DNA of 52,628 bases from positions 64,243 to 116,870 of the forward strand of contig JAPLLX010000007.1 of NCBI GenBank assembly GCA_026387335.1, written 5' to 3'. A model generated the notes under the pieces. The model worked only from the letters and a program-made list of their open reading frames with translations. It was not told the origin of the DNA and did not search any database. A program made the position numbers and the translations under genes. Shown in pieces: positions 1 through 13,478 of the stretch (position 1 is its first letter; every line of letters starts with the position of its first letter). The DNA comes from Candidatus Omnitrophota bacterium (GTDB lineage Bacteria > Omnitrophota > Gorgyraeia > Gygaellales > Profunditerraquicolaceae).

Positions 1-1
1 T

Positions 2-304
2 GATTCGCTGGATGCTTTTGGCGTGCATTGCGTAGGCGGGATCTGGGGCGCTTTAGCCACCGGATTATTTGCCTCTAAGTTAGTTAACCCTGCCGGAGCG
101 GATGGATTATTTTTCGGTAATCCCAAGCAGTTGATTATCCAGGCAGCCGCTGTTTTAGTCACTATAGGCTATACTTTTATAGTCACCTTAGTGATCTACA
201 AATTGGTCGATTTATTGATCGGCGTACGGGTAAAAAAAGAAGAGGAGCTTATCGGACTGGATCTTACCCAACATCACGAGAGGGCGTATACAGTATTGGA
301 ATAA
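2..304 (+). CDS. amtB: Ammonium transporter AmtB, C-terminal part (5' end outside window)
   Basis: The reading frame is open from base 2 and gives the C-terminal ~100 residues of an Amt/MEP/Rh ammonium channel of the inner membrane. The stretch [19 protein letters not shown] is the conserved late helix of the family and holds a pore histidine (FGVH). One more hydrophobic helix (about residues 40-67 of the fragment) and a charged cytosolic tail follow, ending in AYTVLE; this tail is where PII docks in known AmtB-GlnK pairs. An internal ATG at 23 is not the start, because the conserved sequence begins before it. The PII gene follows 22 bases later, the usual amtB-glnK order. It heads the nitrogen operon as far as visible; its promoter lies outside the window. 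Confidence 0.93.
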   Translation, partial: DSLDAFGVHCVGGIWGALATGLFASKLVNPAGADGLFFGNPKQLIIQAAAVLVTIGYTFIVTLVIYKLVDLLIGVRVKKEEELIGLDLTQHHERAYTVLE

Positions 305-326
305 CACCGTGGGCAAGGAGGTTTTT

Positions 327-668
327 ATGAAATTAATCATCGCGATAATTCAACCTTCGAAATTAGAAGAAGTAAAAGAAGAGCTTTATAGGCAAGAGGT
401 TAATCTTATCACTGTAAGCGAAGTGATGGGGCATGGCCGCCAAAAAGGGATTACGGAAATTTACCGTGGCGCGAAAGAGACCGGGAATCTTTTAAGAAAG
501 ATACGTCTGGAGATTGCCGTAAATGAAGATTTCCTTGAACCGACAATTAAAGCGATTGTCAAAGGCGCCAAGACCGGTGAAACCGGCGATGGCAAAATCT
601 TTGTTTTGGATCTAAAAGAGTGCATTCGTATCCGCACAGAGGAGCGCGGCGGAGTTGCTATCGGATAA
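327..668 (+). CDS. glnK: Nitrogen regulatory protein PII, without the uridylylated tyrosine
   Basis: This 113-residue protein is a full-length PII signal protein, a trimer that senses 2-oxoglutarate and ATP/ADP and gates AmtB and other partners. The T-loop [17 protein letters not shown] keeps Gln39 and Lys58 (E. coli numbering), which contact 2-oxoglutarate, and [11 protein letters not shown] is the conserved B-loop/nucleotide region. Tyr46 is present, but the position of the uridylylated Tyr51 is Glu (AKET instead of AEYM). Control by GlnD uridylylation is therefore unlikely; regulation by ligands alone is the inference. The start is the ATG at 327 with AAGGAGG about 6 bases upstream; a GTG at 309 would swallow that ribosome site. 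It lies between amtB and glnN. Confidence 0.96.
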   Translation: MKLIIAIIQPSKLEEVKEELYRQEVNLITVSEVMGHGRQKGITEIYRGAKETGNLLRKIRLEIAVNEDFLEPTIKAIVKGAKTGETGDGKIFVLDLKECIRIRTEERGGVAIG

Positions 669-698
669 ATTTGGATCATTCATCTAGAGGAGGGAAAT

Positions 699-2894
699 AT
701 GAGTATCAGGCAGAAAGTTTTATCTAAAATTAAAAGCGTAGCGTTAGACAAGATTGATTCCCCTAAGAAAGTTTCCGATTATTTCGGCGAAAATACCTTT
801 AACCTCGAGACAATGCGTAAGCATATTTCCAAAACTACTTTCGCGGCGTTTAAAGCTTGGATGTCAGAAGGAAAAACCATAAGCTTGAGCCAGGCAAATG
901 AGATAGCTGACGCGATGAAGGAATGGGCGATCTCAAAAGGCGCGACTTATTATACCCATTGGTTTCAGCCGATGACCGGGCTAACCGCGGAGAAGCATGA
1001 TAGTTTTATTTCCTTCGTGGAACCCGGTAAAGTGATTGAAAAGTTTTCCGGAAATAAATTAATTCAGGGTGAACCGGATGCCTCCAGTTTTCCCTCAGGC
1101 GGGATCCGGGCTACCTTTGAAGCCCGGGGTTATACTGCCTGGGATCCCTCTAGTCCGGCATTTATTATTGAAAGCTTGCTGGGTAAAACTCTTTGTATTC
1201 CGACCATATTTATTTCTTATCACGGCGAAGCCTTGGATAAAAAACTTCCGCTTTTACGTTCAGATGAAGCCTTAAATAAAGCAGCGTTGGGCCTGTTAAA
1301 ACTTTTTGGCCATCAAAATGTAAAAAAAGTATTTTCTACCTGTGGAGCCGAGCAAGAGTATTTTTTGATCGACAAAAATTATTACAATTTGCGTCAGGAT
1401 TTAGTGATGACCGGGCGTACTTTGATTGGCGCTTCCTCTCCCAAAGGTCAGCAGTTAGAGGACCAGTATTTTGGCACAATTAAGGAGCGGGTCATTAATT
1501 TTATGTTTGAAGTCGCTCAAGAAGCGTATAAGCTGGGAATCCCGGTGATGACCCGGCACAATGAGGTTGCTCCGCACCAGTATGAGTTTGCTCCTATTTT
1601 TGAGGAATCCAATATCGCCTGTGATCATAATCAACTGTTGATGGAGTTGATGAAAAAAGTAGCTCTTCGGCATAACCTGGTTTGTCTTTTACATGAAAAG
1701 CCATTTAACGGGATTAATGGAAGCGGTAAGCACCTGAATTGGTCGCTTTCAGATGACCAGGGAAATAATCTTTTAAATCCGGGAGAGACTCCGGAAGAAA
1801 ATCTGCAGTTTTTGGCAATCTTGGTAGCGGTATTGCGCGCAGTCTATCTGCATGCTGATCTTTTGCGCGCATCAGTTGCTATGGCGGGGAATGAACACCG
1901 CTTAGGCGCCAATGAAGCCCCTCCGGCGATTATCAGCGTATTTTTAGGTGAACAGCTGACGCAAATCCTGAATATGTTTGAAAATGGCGTTAAATCCAAG
2001 GTCGCCAAGCAGGACATTATTGATTTAGGGATCGGCCGGCTGCCAAGATTTAATAAGGATATGACTGATAGAAACCGTACTTCGCCTTTTGCTTTTACCG
2101 GTTCTAAGTTTGAATTCCGCGCAGTCGGTTCATCGCAGAATATATCCACGTCTATTACTATAATTAACACGATAATCGCGGAAAATCTGGAGTATGTAAC
2201 TAATCAGATCAAAACAGTTAAAGGCACAGGCAAGGATTTTAATTCTGAAGTCTTAAAGGTAATTAGTAATATCGTTAAGGAAACCAAGGATATTCGTTTC
2301 GAAGGTAATAACTATGCCGAGGAATGGATCAAAGAGGCAAAGATAAGGAACTTGCCTAATGTCGCGGCGACCTATGAGGCATTGGAGGCCTTTACTGTAG
2401 GAAAGAATATCGCTCTTTTTGAGAAATATAAAGTTTTTTCTAAGGAGGAATTGATTGCCCGCTATCATATTTGGATTCACATGTACAATTTGACTTTGGA
2501 AATCGAAGCCAACACTCTAAAGGAAATGGTGAATGCCTCGGTAGTTCCCGCAGGTTATAAATACGAAAAACTTCTCGCGGGTAACCTACGTGAGCTGGTA
2601 GAGTTAGAAAAAGGCGCTGAGCTTGAAGTAGATCCAGCGGCGCTAGAAGATAAGAAGGCGCATCTAAGTGATGTAGTCGCTAAGATCTATTACGTCAGGC
2701 GCAATACCAATGAAATGGATAAGTTACTTGAAAAGGCCAAAGAACGCAGCAATGAGCAGCGCGCAGAGCTATATTTTAAAGAACTCAAGCCATTGATGGA
2801 GCATATCCGTAAGCACGTGGATGCGCTGGAATGCGTGGTCTCTGATGATACTTGGGATCTTCCCAAATACCGCGAGATGTTATTTATTAAATAA
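699..2894 (+). CDS. glnN: Glutamine synthetase type III (GlnN)
   Basis: At 731 residues this has the size and sequence of type III glutamine synthetase (GlnN), not the ~470-residue GlnA. It makes glutamine from glutamate, ammonia and ATP in the cytosol. Diagnostic stretches are the N-terminal FGENTFNLETMRKH, THWFQPMTG with FPSGGIRATFEARGY (GSIII N-domain), the metal/substrate site NEVAPHQYEFAPIFEE, the ATP region NGINGSGKHLNWSLS, and a late RNRTSPFAFTG motif. The start has a strong GAGGAGGG site at 687-694. With gltBD downstream it completes the GS-GOGAT cycle, and PII lies directly upstream. No truncation or missing catalytic block was noticed. Confidence 0.97.
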   Translation: MSIRQKVLSKIKSVALDKIDSPKKVSDYFGENTFNLETMRKHISKTTFAAFKAWMSEGKTISLSQANEIADAMKEWAISKGATYYTHWFQPMTGLTAEKHDSFISFVEPGKVIEKFSGNKLIQGEPDASSFPSGGIRATFEARGYTAWDPSSPAFIIESLLGKTLCIPTIFISYHGEALDKKLPLLRSDEALNKAALGLLKLFGHQNVKKVFSTCGAEQEYFLIDKNYYNLRQDLVMTGRTLIGASSPKGQQLEDQYFGTIKERVINFMFEVAQEAYKLGIPVMTRHNEVAPHQYEFAPIFEESNIACDHNQLLMELMKKVALRHNLVCLLHEKPFNGINGSGKHLNWSLSDDQGNNLLNPGETPEENLQFLAILVAVLRAVYLHADLLRASVAMAGNEHRLGANEAPPAIISVFLGEQLTQILNMFENGVKSKVAKQDIIDLGIGRLPRFNKDMTDRNRTSPFAFTGSKFEFRAVGSSQNISTSITIINTIIAENLEYVTNQIKTVKGTGKDFNSEVLKVISNIVKETKDIRFEGNNYAEEWIKEAKIRNLPNVAATYEALEAFTVGKNIALFEKYKVFSKEELIARYHIWIHMYNLTLEIEANTLKEMVNASVVPAGYKYEKLLAGNLRELVELEKGAELEVDPAALEDKKAHLSDVVAKIYYVRRNTNEMDKLLEKAKERSNEQRAELYFKELKPLMEHIRKHVDALECVVSDDTWDLPKYREMLFIK

Positions 2895-2957
2895 AAGCAA
2901 GTCATCGAAAGATCAGGGAAGTCAGGGTATTATTTTAGAAAGAACTGATTAACTATT

Positions 2958-3347
2958 ATGCAGAATATGGTTACTATTGTGATATCCGGGGCAGATGAAA
3001 GTAAGGTTAAAGAACTCCTGAATAAAATACTCAGTGAGGAAGGATATAATTTGTCTGAGAGCCTGGATCATGGGAATGTGATTCGTTTAGCCCAAAAAGA
3101 CAATATCCGGGATTTAGCTTTTATCAAGGATAAAGTAATTAAATTAGGAGATTTTTGGTATAACGAAAAAAAGGGATTGTTATATAAATCAGTCTTATCT
3201 GAAATCGAGAAGCCTTTGATTGAATATGTCCTGGAACGCACCGAAGGTAATCAACTAAAGGCTGCTAAAATATTAGGGATTAACCGTAATACCATGCGAG
3301 CGAAGATTAAAAAATTAGGAATAGACCCTAATAAATGGAAGATATAA
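2958..3347 (+). CDS. Small Fis/NtrC-type DNA-binding protein
   Basis: A 129-residue protein. The C-terminal ~48 residues are a Fis/NtrC-type helix-turn-helix (HTH_8): PLIEYVLERTEGNQLKAAKI followed by LGINRNTMRAKIKKLGI, closely like the DNA-binding end of NtrC. The N-terminal ~80 residues (VTIVISGADESKVKELL...) are neither a receiver nor an AAA+ domain and I do not recognise them. The gene lies between glnN and gltB, so an operon-specific regulator or nucleoid-type DNA bender for nitrogen genes is plausible but inferred. ATG at 2958 and ATG at 2967 are both possible starts; neither has a good ribosome site. It ends just before the preferred gltB start. Confidence 0.82.
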   Translation: MQNMVTIVISGADESKVKELLNKILSEEGYNLSESLDHGNVIRLAQKDNIRDLAFIKDKVIKLGDFWYNEKKGLLYKSVLSEIEKPLIEYVLERTEGNQLKAAKILGINRNTMRAKIKKLGIDPNKWKI

Positions 3348-3349
3348 AT

Positions 3350-6300
3350 ATGAGCTGCAATAAGTTGCCTGAAAAACAAGGACTTTATGACCCGCAGTTT
3401 GAACATGATGCCTGCGGAGTAGGGTTTGTCTGTAATATCAAAGGCGAGAAGTCCAATGCTATTATTAGGCAGGGGATTGAGGTTTTGCATCGTCTGTCGC
3501 ATCGCGGAGCAGTAGGCGCGGATCCCAAGACCGGAGACGGAGCGGGAATTTTGATTCAGATCCCGCATGAATTTTTTAAGCGGGTTTTTTCTGGGTTACC
3601 TGCATCAGGTGAATACGGTACAGGATTAATCTTCTTGCCCCAGGATATTAAAGAGCGCGAATTCGCTAAAGAAATATTTGAGAGAGTAATTAAAGAAGAA
3701 GGCCAGATACTTTTAGGTTGGAGGACTGTTCCGGTTGATAATTCGGGTATTGGCAAAGGCGCTCAGGCTACTCAACCGGTCTTTGAGCAGATTTTTATCG
3801 GAAGAGATAAAAATCTCAGCGCCGATTTAGCTTTTGAAAGAAAACTTTATATTATCAGAAAGCAGGTTGAAAATACTATCCGCGCCTCTAGCTTAGAGCA
3901 GAAGAAATCTTTTTATATTACTAATCTTTCCTGCCGTACCCTTGCTTATAAAGGATTACTTATGCCTAATCAACTGGAGAATTTCTTCCTTGACCTTAAG
4001 GATGACAGTATAAAGAGCGCTTTATGCTTGGTGCATTCGCGCTATAGCACTAATACTTTTCCTACCTGGGATTTAGCGCAACCTTTTAGATTTCTAGCTC
4101 ATAACGGAGAAATCAATACTTTACGCGGCAACATTAATGGGGTAAGCGCGAGGGAACGCTTATTGGCCAGCGAATTATTCGGCACCGACATAGAAAAACT
4201 TAAGCCGGTAATTGTTGAGGGCGGGAGTGACTCAGCGGCAATTGATAATTTTTTTGAGCTTTTAGTTTTATCCGGCAGGTCGCTGGAACATGCGATGATG
4301 ATGCTTATTCCCGCAGCCTGGGAGCACGATAATCTAATGAGCGAAGAACTTAGAGATTTTTATAAATACCATGCCTGTTTTATGGAACCCTGGGATGGCC
4401 CGGCAGCTATAGCTTTTACCGACGGCAGAAATATCGGGGCAGTGCTGGATAGAAATGGGCTGCGGCCGGCGCGTTACATTATCACTAAAAACGGCTTTGT
4501 GGTTATGGCGTCTGAAGTGGGTGTATTAGATATTGATCCTGCCGAGATTAAGGTTTCCGGAAGGCTGGAACCGGGGAAAATATTTTTTATTGATACTCAG
4601 TCAGGCTGTATCGTGGAAGACGCGCAGATCAAAGAGCGGGTAGCCAGCCGCGCTCCATATGGAGAGTGGAATAGCCAGAGCATGGTTGATTTTGATAAAC
4701 TCAGCCTTAGTAACGTTGATTATAAGAAACCCGAAGATATTATTCCACAGCTAAAGGCCTTTGGTTATTCGCGTGAAGATTTAAAGATGATCATTAAGCC
4801 CATGGCGCAGGAAGCTAAAGAGCCGGTGGGCTCTATGGGTAGCGATATTCCGCACGCTTTTTTATCCCAGAAACCGCAGATGCTTTACAGTTATTTTAAA
4901 CAACTTTTTGCCCAGGTAACCAATCCAGCGATTGATTCTATCAGGGAAAAGCTGGTGATGAGTTTAGAGAGTTTTATTGGTCCGGAAAAGAATATCCTGG
5001 AAGAAACCCCGCAGCATAGCCATAAACTCAGGATAAGAAATCCCATTTTAACCGATGCGGAGTTAGCAAAAATCCGCGATATCAGTATCAATGGTTTTCG
5101 GGCTAAGACAATCTATACTTTTTTTGCCGCCAATAGCGGTAAAGAAGGATTCTTACGCACGCTTGAGAGGATTTGTTTTGAAGCCGAGTACGCTATTGAT
5201 AAGGGCTATTCTTTTATTATCTTAAGCGATAGGGGCGCGGATAAAGACAATATTGCGATACCCGCGCTTTTAGCTACCAGCGCTATCCATCAGTATCTGG
5301 TGAAGAAGACTATTCGTTCTCAAGTGGCGTTAGTGGTAGAGAGCGCAGAGCCCAGAGAGGTGCATCACTTTGCTTTACTTTTTGGTTATGGCGCTGATTG
5401 TATTAATCCCTATCTTAGTTACCAGGCAATAGAATATTTGATTACCGAGAATGAGCTCGGCTTAGGCTTTAAAACCGCGCAGAAAAATTATATTAAGGCC
5501 TTAACCGATGGGATATTGAAAATATTATCTAAGATGGGTATTTCTACTTTGAGAAGTTATCGCGGCGCGCAGATATTTGAGGCGCTGGGGTTAGCTAATG
5601 ATTTTATCGCTCAATATTTTACCGGGACTACCGCGCGTATAGGCGGGGCTAGCCTTGAGGGGATAATTGACGAGACTATCGAAAGGCATCAGGATGCTTA
5701 TCCTGAGAGAGGAGCCTCCGGCGCGTACTTAAATAGCGGTGGTGTTTATCAATGGAAAAAAGACGGAGAGTTTCATCTCTGGAATCCGGAGAGTATTGCC
5801 GCTTTACAGGATGCTACGCGCGAAAATGATCAGGAGCAATATAGAAAATTCACTCAGTTGATTAATGATCAGTCGGCGAACCCCACTACTTTAAGGAGCC
5901 TGCTTAAGTTTAAAAAAACAGAGGCTATTTCTCTTAATGAGGTTGAGCCGGTTGAAGATATCCTGAAGCGTTTTGTTACCGGAGCAATGAGTTTTGGTTC
6001 GATCAGCGCATCTACGCATGAGACCATTGCTATCGCCATGAATCGTATTGGCGGAAAGTCTAATACCGGCGAAGGCGGCGAGGATCCCAATAGATTTATT
6101 ACTCTGCCTAACGGAGATTCCCGCAGAAGCGCGATTAAACAAGTTGCCTCAGGAAGATTCGGGGTGACCATAAATTATCTGGTGAATGCCGATGAGATCC
6201 AGATCAAAATCGCCCAAGGGGCCAAGCCTGGCGAGGGCGGACAATTACCGGGGCATAAGGTGAGTGAAGCGATTGCCCGGACCAGATATACTACCGTCGG

Positions 6301-7870
6301 AGTAACTCTGATCTCGCCTCCGCCACACCATGATATTTATTCAATTGAAGATCTGGCGCAATTGATATTTGATCTGAAGAACGCTAATCCAAAGGCGCGC
6401 ATCAGCGTCAAGCTGGTTTCGGAAGTCGGGGTGGGAACAGTTGCCGCCGGAGTGGCCAAGGGACATGCGGATATGATCCTTATTTCCGGAGGAGACGGCG
6501 GGACCGGAGCTTCCCCGCGGAGTTCCATCAGATATGCCGGGCTTCCCTGGGAATTAGGGCTTGCTGAAACACATCAAACGTTGATGTTGAATAATTTACG
6601 CTCCCGGGTGCGAATACAAACTGATGGCCAGATGCGTACTGGACGCGATGTGGCGATCGCCGCTTTATTAGGGGCTGAAGAATACGGCTTTTGTTCCGCT
6701 GTGCTGGTTGTCATCGGCTGTGTCATGTTAAGGCACTGCCATCTGAATAATTGTTCGGTTGGCGTGGCCACTCAGGATAGTATTCTAGAAAAGCGGTTCA
6801 GGGGTAGGCCGGAATTTATCGTGAATTATTTTCGTTTTGTCGCCCAGGAGCTACGTGAGATAATGGCCAGCCTGGGTTTAAGGACTATAAATGATATGAT
6901 CGGCAGGACAGACCTGTTGGAACTGAATAAAGAGATTGTTCCTTTAAAAGCTCAAGGGATTGATTATTCCCGGATCCTTTATAAACCTGATCTTCCCGAT
7001 GAGGTCGGGCGTTTTTGTCATTCTAAGCAATTTAACTGGTTGGACGCGGTATTGGATAAAAAATTGATCAAACTCTGCGCGGAAGGACTAGAGAAGAATA
7101 TGCCGGTGAAAATTTCAATGGAGATCAATAATACCAATAGGGCTGTAGGCGCGATGTTAAGCGGTGAAGTCTGCCGCCAATGCGGGGATGGGGTGCTTTT
7201 GGAAGATACGCTTACCTGTAAATTTAAAGGGATTGCCGGCCAGAGTTTCGGCGCTTTTTTAGCCAAAGGGGTTACCTTTGAATTAGAAGGGATGGGTAAT
7301 GATTATGTAGGTAAGGGTATCTCCGGAGGCAAAATTATTATCTATCCTGATCAAAGAGCGGGGTATCCGGCTGATGAAAATATCATTATCGGTAATACTA
7401 CTTTTTACGGAGCGATATCCGGAGAGGCCTACATCAATGGCGTTAGCGGAGAAAGATTCTGTATTAGAAATTCAGGCTTATACGCGGTAGTCGAGGGCGT
7501 AGGAGATCATGGTTGTGAGTATATGACCGGCGGAAGGGTAATTGTTTTGGGAAAGACCGGAAGAAATTTTGCGGCGGGTATGTCCGGCGGGATAGCTTAT
7601 GTCTATGATGAGGATAAAAAGTTTAGAGAAAAATGCAATCTCGATATGGTGGAATTAGGGATAATTGAAGAGGAAGATAAGGATACGATCTACCATTTAT
7701 TACATAATCACTATAAATATACAAAGAGTAAAAAAGCCAAAAGGGTCATTGATAATTTGCATGAAGAATTGAAGAGATTCGTGAGAGTGATGCCGATAGA
7801 ATATAAAAATATTTTAGAGGGAGCGAAGATAGAGGAAAAGTTGGATATCGCGGAGGCATTAGATGGGTGA
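3350..7870 (+). CDS. gltB: Glutamate synthase large subunit (GltB)
   Basis: About 1506 residues, full length for the glutamate synthase alpha subunit, which converts glutamine plus 2-oxoglutarate to two glutamates. The class II amidotransferase begins at FEHDACGVGF; the cysteine (residue 22 from the ATG at 3350) is expected to become the catalytic N-terminus after propeptide removal. A central domain, the FMN-binding domain (SGGDGGTGASP) and the [3Fe-4S] ligands C-x5-C-x4-C (near residues 1124, 1130, 1135, CVMLRHCHLNNC) follow, then the C-terminal beta-helix of repeated glycine motifs. I prefer ATG 3350 because GGAAG lies 8 bases upstream; an in-frame ATG at 3335 would overlap the preceding gene. 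It overlaps gltD by 8 bases. Confidence 0.97.
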   Translation: MSCNKLPEKQGLYDPQFEHDACGVGFVCNIKGEKSNAIIRQGIEVLHRLSHRGAVGADPKTGDGAGILIQIPHEFFKRVFSGLPASGEYGTGLIFLPQDIKEREFAKEIFERVIKEEGQILLGWRTVPVDNSGIGKGAQATQPVFEQIFIGRDKNLSADLAFERKLYIIRKQVENTIRASSLEQKKSFYITNLSCRTLAYKGLLMPNQLENFFLDLKDDSIKSALCLVHSRYSTNTFPTWDLAQPFRFLAHNGEINTLRGNINGVSARERLLASELFGTDIEKLKPVIVEGGSDSAAIDNFFELLVLSGRSLEHAMMMLIPAAWEHDNLMSEELRDFYKYHACFMEPWDGPAAIAFTDGRNIGAVLDRNGLRPARYIITKNGFVVMASEVGVLDIDPAEIKVSGRLEPGKIFFIDTQSGCIVEDAQIKERVASRAPYGEWNSQSMVDFDKLSLSNVDYKKPEDIIPQLKAFGYSREDLKMIIKPMAQEAKEPVGSMGSDIPHAFLSQKPQMLYSYFKQLFAQVTNPAIDSIREKLVMSLESFIGPEKNILEETPQHSHKLRIRNPILTDAELAKIRDISINGFRAKTIYTFFAANSGKEGFLRTLERICFEAEYAIDKGYSFIILSDRGADKDNIAIPALLATSAIHQYLVKKTIRSQVALVVESAEPREVHHFALLFGYGADCINPYLSYQAIEYLITENELGLGFKTAQKNYIKALTDGILKILSKMGISTLRSYRGAQIFEALGLANDFIAQYFTGTTARIGGASLEGIIDETIERHQDAYPERGASGAYLNSGGVYQWKKDGEFHLWNPESIAALQDATRENDQEQYRKFTQLINDQSANPTTLRSLLKFKKTEAISLNEVEPVEDILKRFVTGAMSFGSISASTHETIAIAMNRIGGKSNTGEGGEDPNRFITLPNGDSRRSAIKQVASGRFGVTINYLVNADEIQIKIAQGAKPGEGGQLPGHKVSEAIARTRYTTVGVTLISPPPHHDIYSIEDLAQLIFDLKNANPKARISVKLVSEVGVGTVAAGVAKGHADMILISGGDGGTGASPRSSIRYAGLPWELGLAETHQTLMLNNLRSRVRIQTDGQMRTGRDVAIAALLGAEEYGFCSAVLVVIGCVMLRHCHLNNCSVGVATQDSILEKRFRGRPEFIVNYFRFVAQELREIMASLGLRTINDMIGRTDLLELNKEIVPLKAQGIDYSRILYKPDLPDEVGRFCHSKQFNWLDAVLDKKLIKLCAEGLEKNMPVKISMEINNTNRAVGAMLSGEVCRQCGDGVLLEDTLTCKFKGIAGQSFGAFLAKGVTFELEGMGNDYVGKGISGGKIIIYPDQRAGYPADENIIIGNTTFYGAISGEAYINGVSGERFCIRNSGLYAVVEGVGDHGCEYMTGGRVIVLGKTGRNFAAGMSGGIAYVYDEDKKFREKCNLDMVELGIIEEEDKDTIYHLLHNHYKYTKSKKAKRVIDNLHEELKRFVRVMPIEYKNILEGAKIEEKLDIAEALDG

Positions 7871-9245
7871 GCTAAGGGGATTTTTAAAATTAGCCAGGCA
7901 GGGTAGCGCTTACCGGCAAGTCTGCGAACGGGTTAAAGATTTTAAAGAGGTTATTCAGCCCCCTGGCCAGAGGCAATCCCAGGAGCAGGCTAGCCGCTGC
8001 ATGGATTGCGGAACGCCATTCTGCCATTGGGGTTGTCCAGTAGGTAATTATATTCCTGAATGGAATGATTATGTCTTCCGTGGAAATTGGAAAGAGGCCC
8101 TGGTCTTACTGGATGCTACTAATAATCTCCCTGAGATCACCGGCAGGGTATGCCCGGCATTATGCGAGTATTCCTGTGTTTTGGGTTTGAACGATGATGC
8201 CGTGACTATTCGTGAGAATGAATTGGCAGTGATCGAGTTTGGTTTTAAGAACGGTTGGATCAAGCCAAAACCGGTTAGCCGGCGCACAGGAAAAAAAATA
8301 GCGATTATCGGTTCAGGCCCGGCAGGTTTATCCTGCGCCGCGGAATTAAATCAAGCGGGCCATCAGGTAACTATTTTTGAACGGGACAATTTAATCGGCG
8401 GAATATTGCGTTACGGCATCCCGGATTTTAAATTAGAGAAATATCTTTTGGAGAGGCGGATTGACATCTGGAAAGAAGAAGGGATTATTTTTAAGGCCGG
8501 GGTAAATGTGGGCCAAGATTATCCGGCGGATAAAATTTTGGTGGAGTTTGACGCGCTCTGTCTGGCTGGCGGCTCCCGGGTCCCTCGAGATATAAATATC
8601 GAAGGAAGGAATTTAAAAGGCATATATTTTGCCATGGATTATTTGGTCCAATCAAACAAACGGGTTACTGGTGAGAAAATCCCTCCGGCGGCATTGATCG
8701 ACGCCCGGGACAGAAATGTGGTTGTCCTCGGAGGAGGAGATACCGGCTCTGATTGTGTAGGAACAGCGCTTCGCCAAGGAGCTCGTTGTGTGACGCAAGT
8801 TGAAATTTTACCTCAGCCGGCCCAATATCGCACACGGGAATACCCTTGGCCTAAATACCCGGTGATCTTAAAGACTTCCTCAAGCCATGAAGAGGGAGGG
8901 ACGCGTTATTGGTCGGTTTCGGCTAAGAAGTTTATCGGCGAAAGAGGAAGGGTTAAAAAAATATTGTGCGAAAATGCTGAAGGAGAAATATTTGAAATTG
9001 ACGCGGATCTAATAGTTATTGCCGCAGGATTCTTACACCCTGAACATTCCGGGTTACTTAGTGAGCTTAAAGTCGCTTTTGATCAGCGCGGCAATGTCAA
9101 AACAGGAGAAAATTATCTGACTTCGGTTGAGAAAGTATTTTGCGCGGGAGACATGCGCCGCGGACAATCACTGGTAGTTTGGGCTATTTCTGAGGGCCGG
9201 CGCGCGGCTTATTTCATTGATAAATATTTGATGGGTGAGATATAA
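7863..9245 (+). CDS. gltD: Glutamate synthase small subunit (GltD)
   Basis: This 460-residue protein is the beta subunit of bacterial glutamate synthase, which passes electrons from NAD(P)H through FAD and [4Fe-4S] clusters to GltB. The N-terminal cysteine clusters are CMDCGTPFCHWGCPVGN (around residue 41) and CPALCEYSC. Two dinucleotide-binding folds follow: IIGSGPAGLSCAAEL for FAD and VVLGGGDTGSDCVGTAL for NAD(P)H, with the FAD motif VFCAGDMRRG near the end. The ATG overlaps the gltB stop region by 8 bases, indicating translational coupling. The nfnB product at 21655 is a paralogue with a different partner. Confidence 0.97.
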   Translation: MGELRGFLKLARQGSAYRQVCERVKDFKEVIQPPGQRQSQEQASRCMDCGTPFCHWGCPVGNYIPEWNDYVFRGNWKEALVLLDATNNLPEITGRVCPALCEYSCVLGLNDDAVTIRENELAVIEFGFKNGWIKPKPVSRRTGKKIAIIGSGPAGLSCAAELNQAGHQVTIFERDNLIGGILRYGIPDFKLEKYLLERRIDIWKEEGIIFKAGVNVGQDYPADKILVEFDALCLAGGSRVPRDINIEGRNLKGIYFAMDYLVQSNKRVTGEKIPPAALIDARDRNVVVLGGGDTGSDCVGTALRQGARCVTQVEILPQPAQYRTREYPWPKYPVILKTSSSHEEGGTRYWSVSAKKFIGERGRVKKILCENAEGEIFEIDADLIVIAAGFLHPEHSGLLSELKVAFDQRGNVKTGENYLTSVEKVFCAGDMRRGQSLVVWAISEGRRAAYFIDKYLMGEI

Positions 9246-9284
9246 GATAGGTTGGTGTTTGCCTACTGCAAAAGGAGCATTAAG

Positions 9285-13474
<4,190 letters not shown>

Positions 13475-13478
13475 TTAT

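Noticed and set aside
3335-3349. ATG 3335 as gltB start
   Set aside because: It overlaps the preceding gene and has a poorer ribosome site than ATG 3350; the catalytic cysteine is downstream of both, so the product is unaffected.
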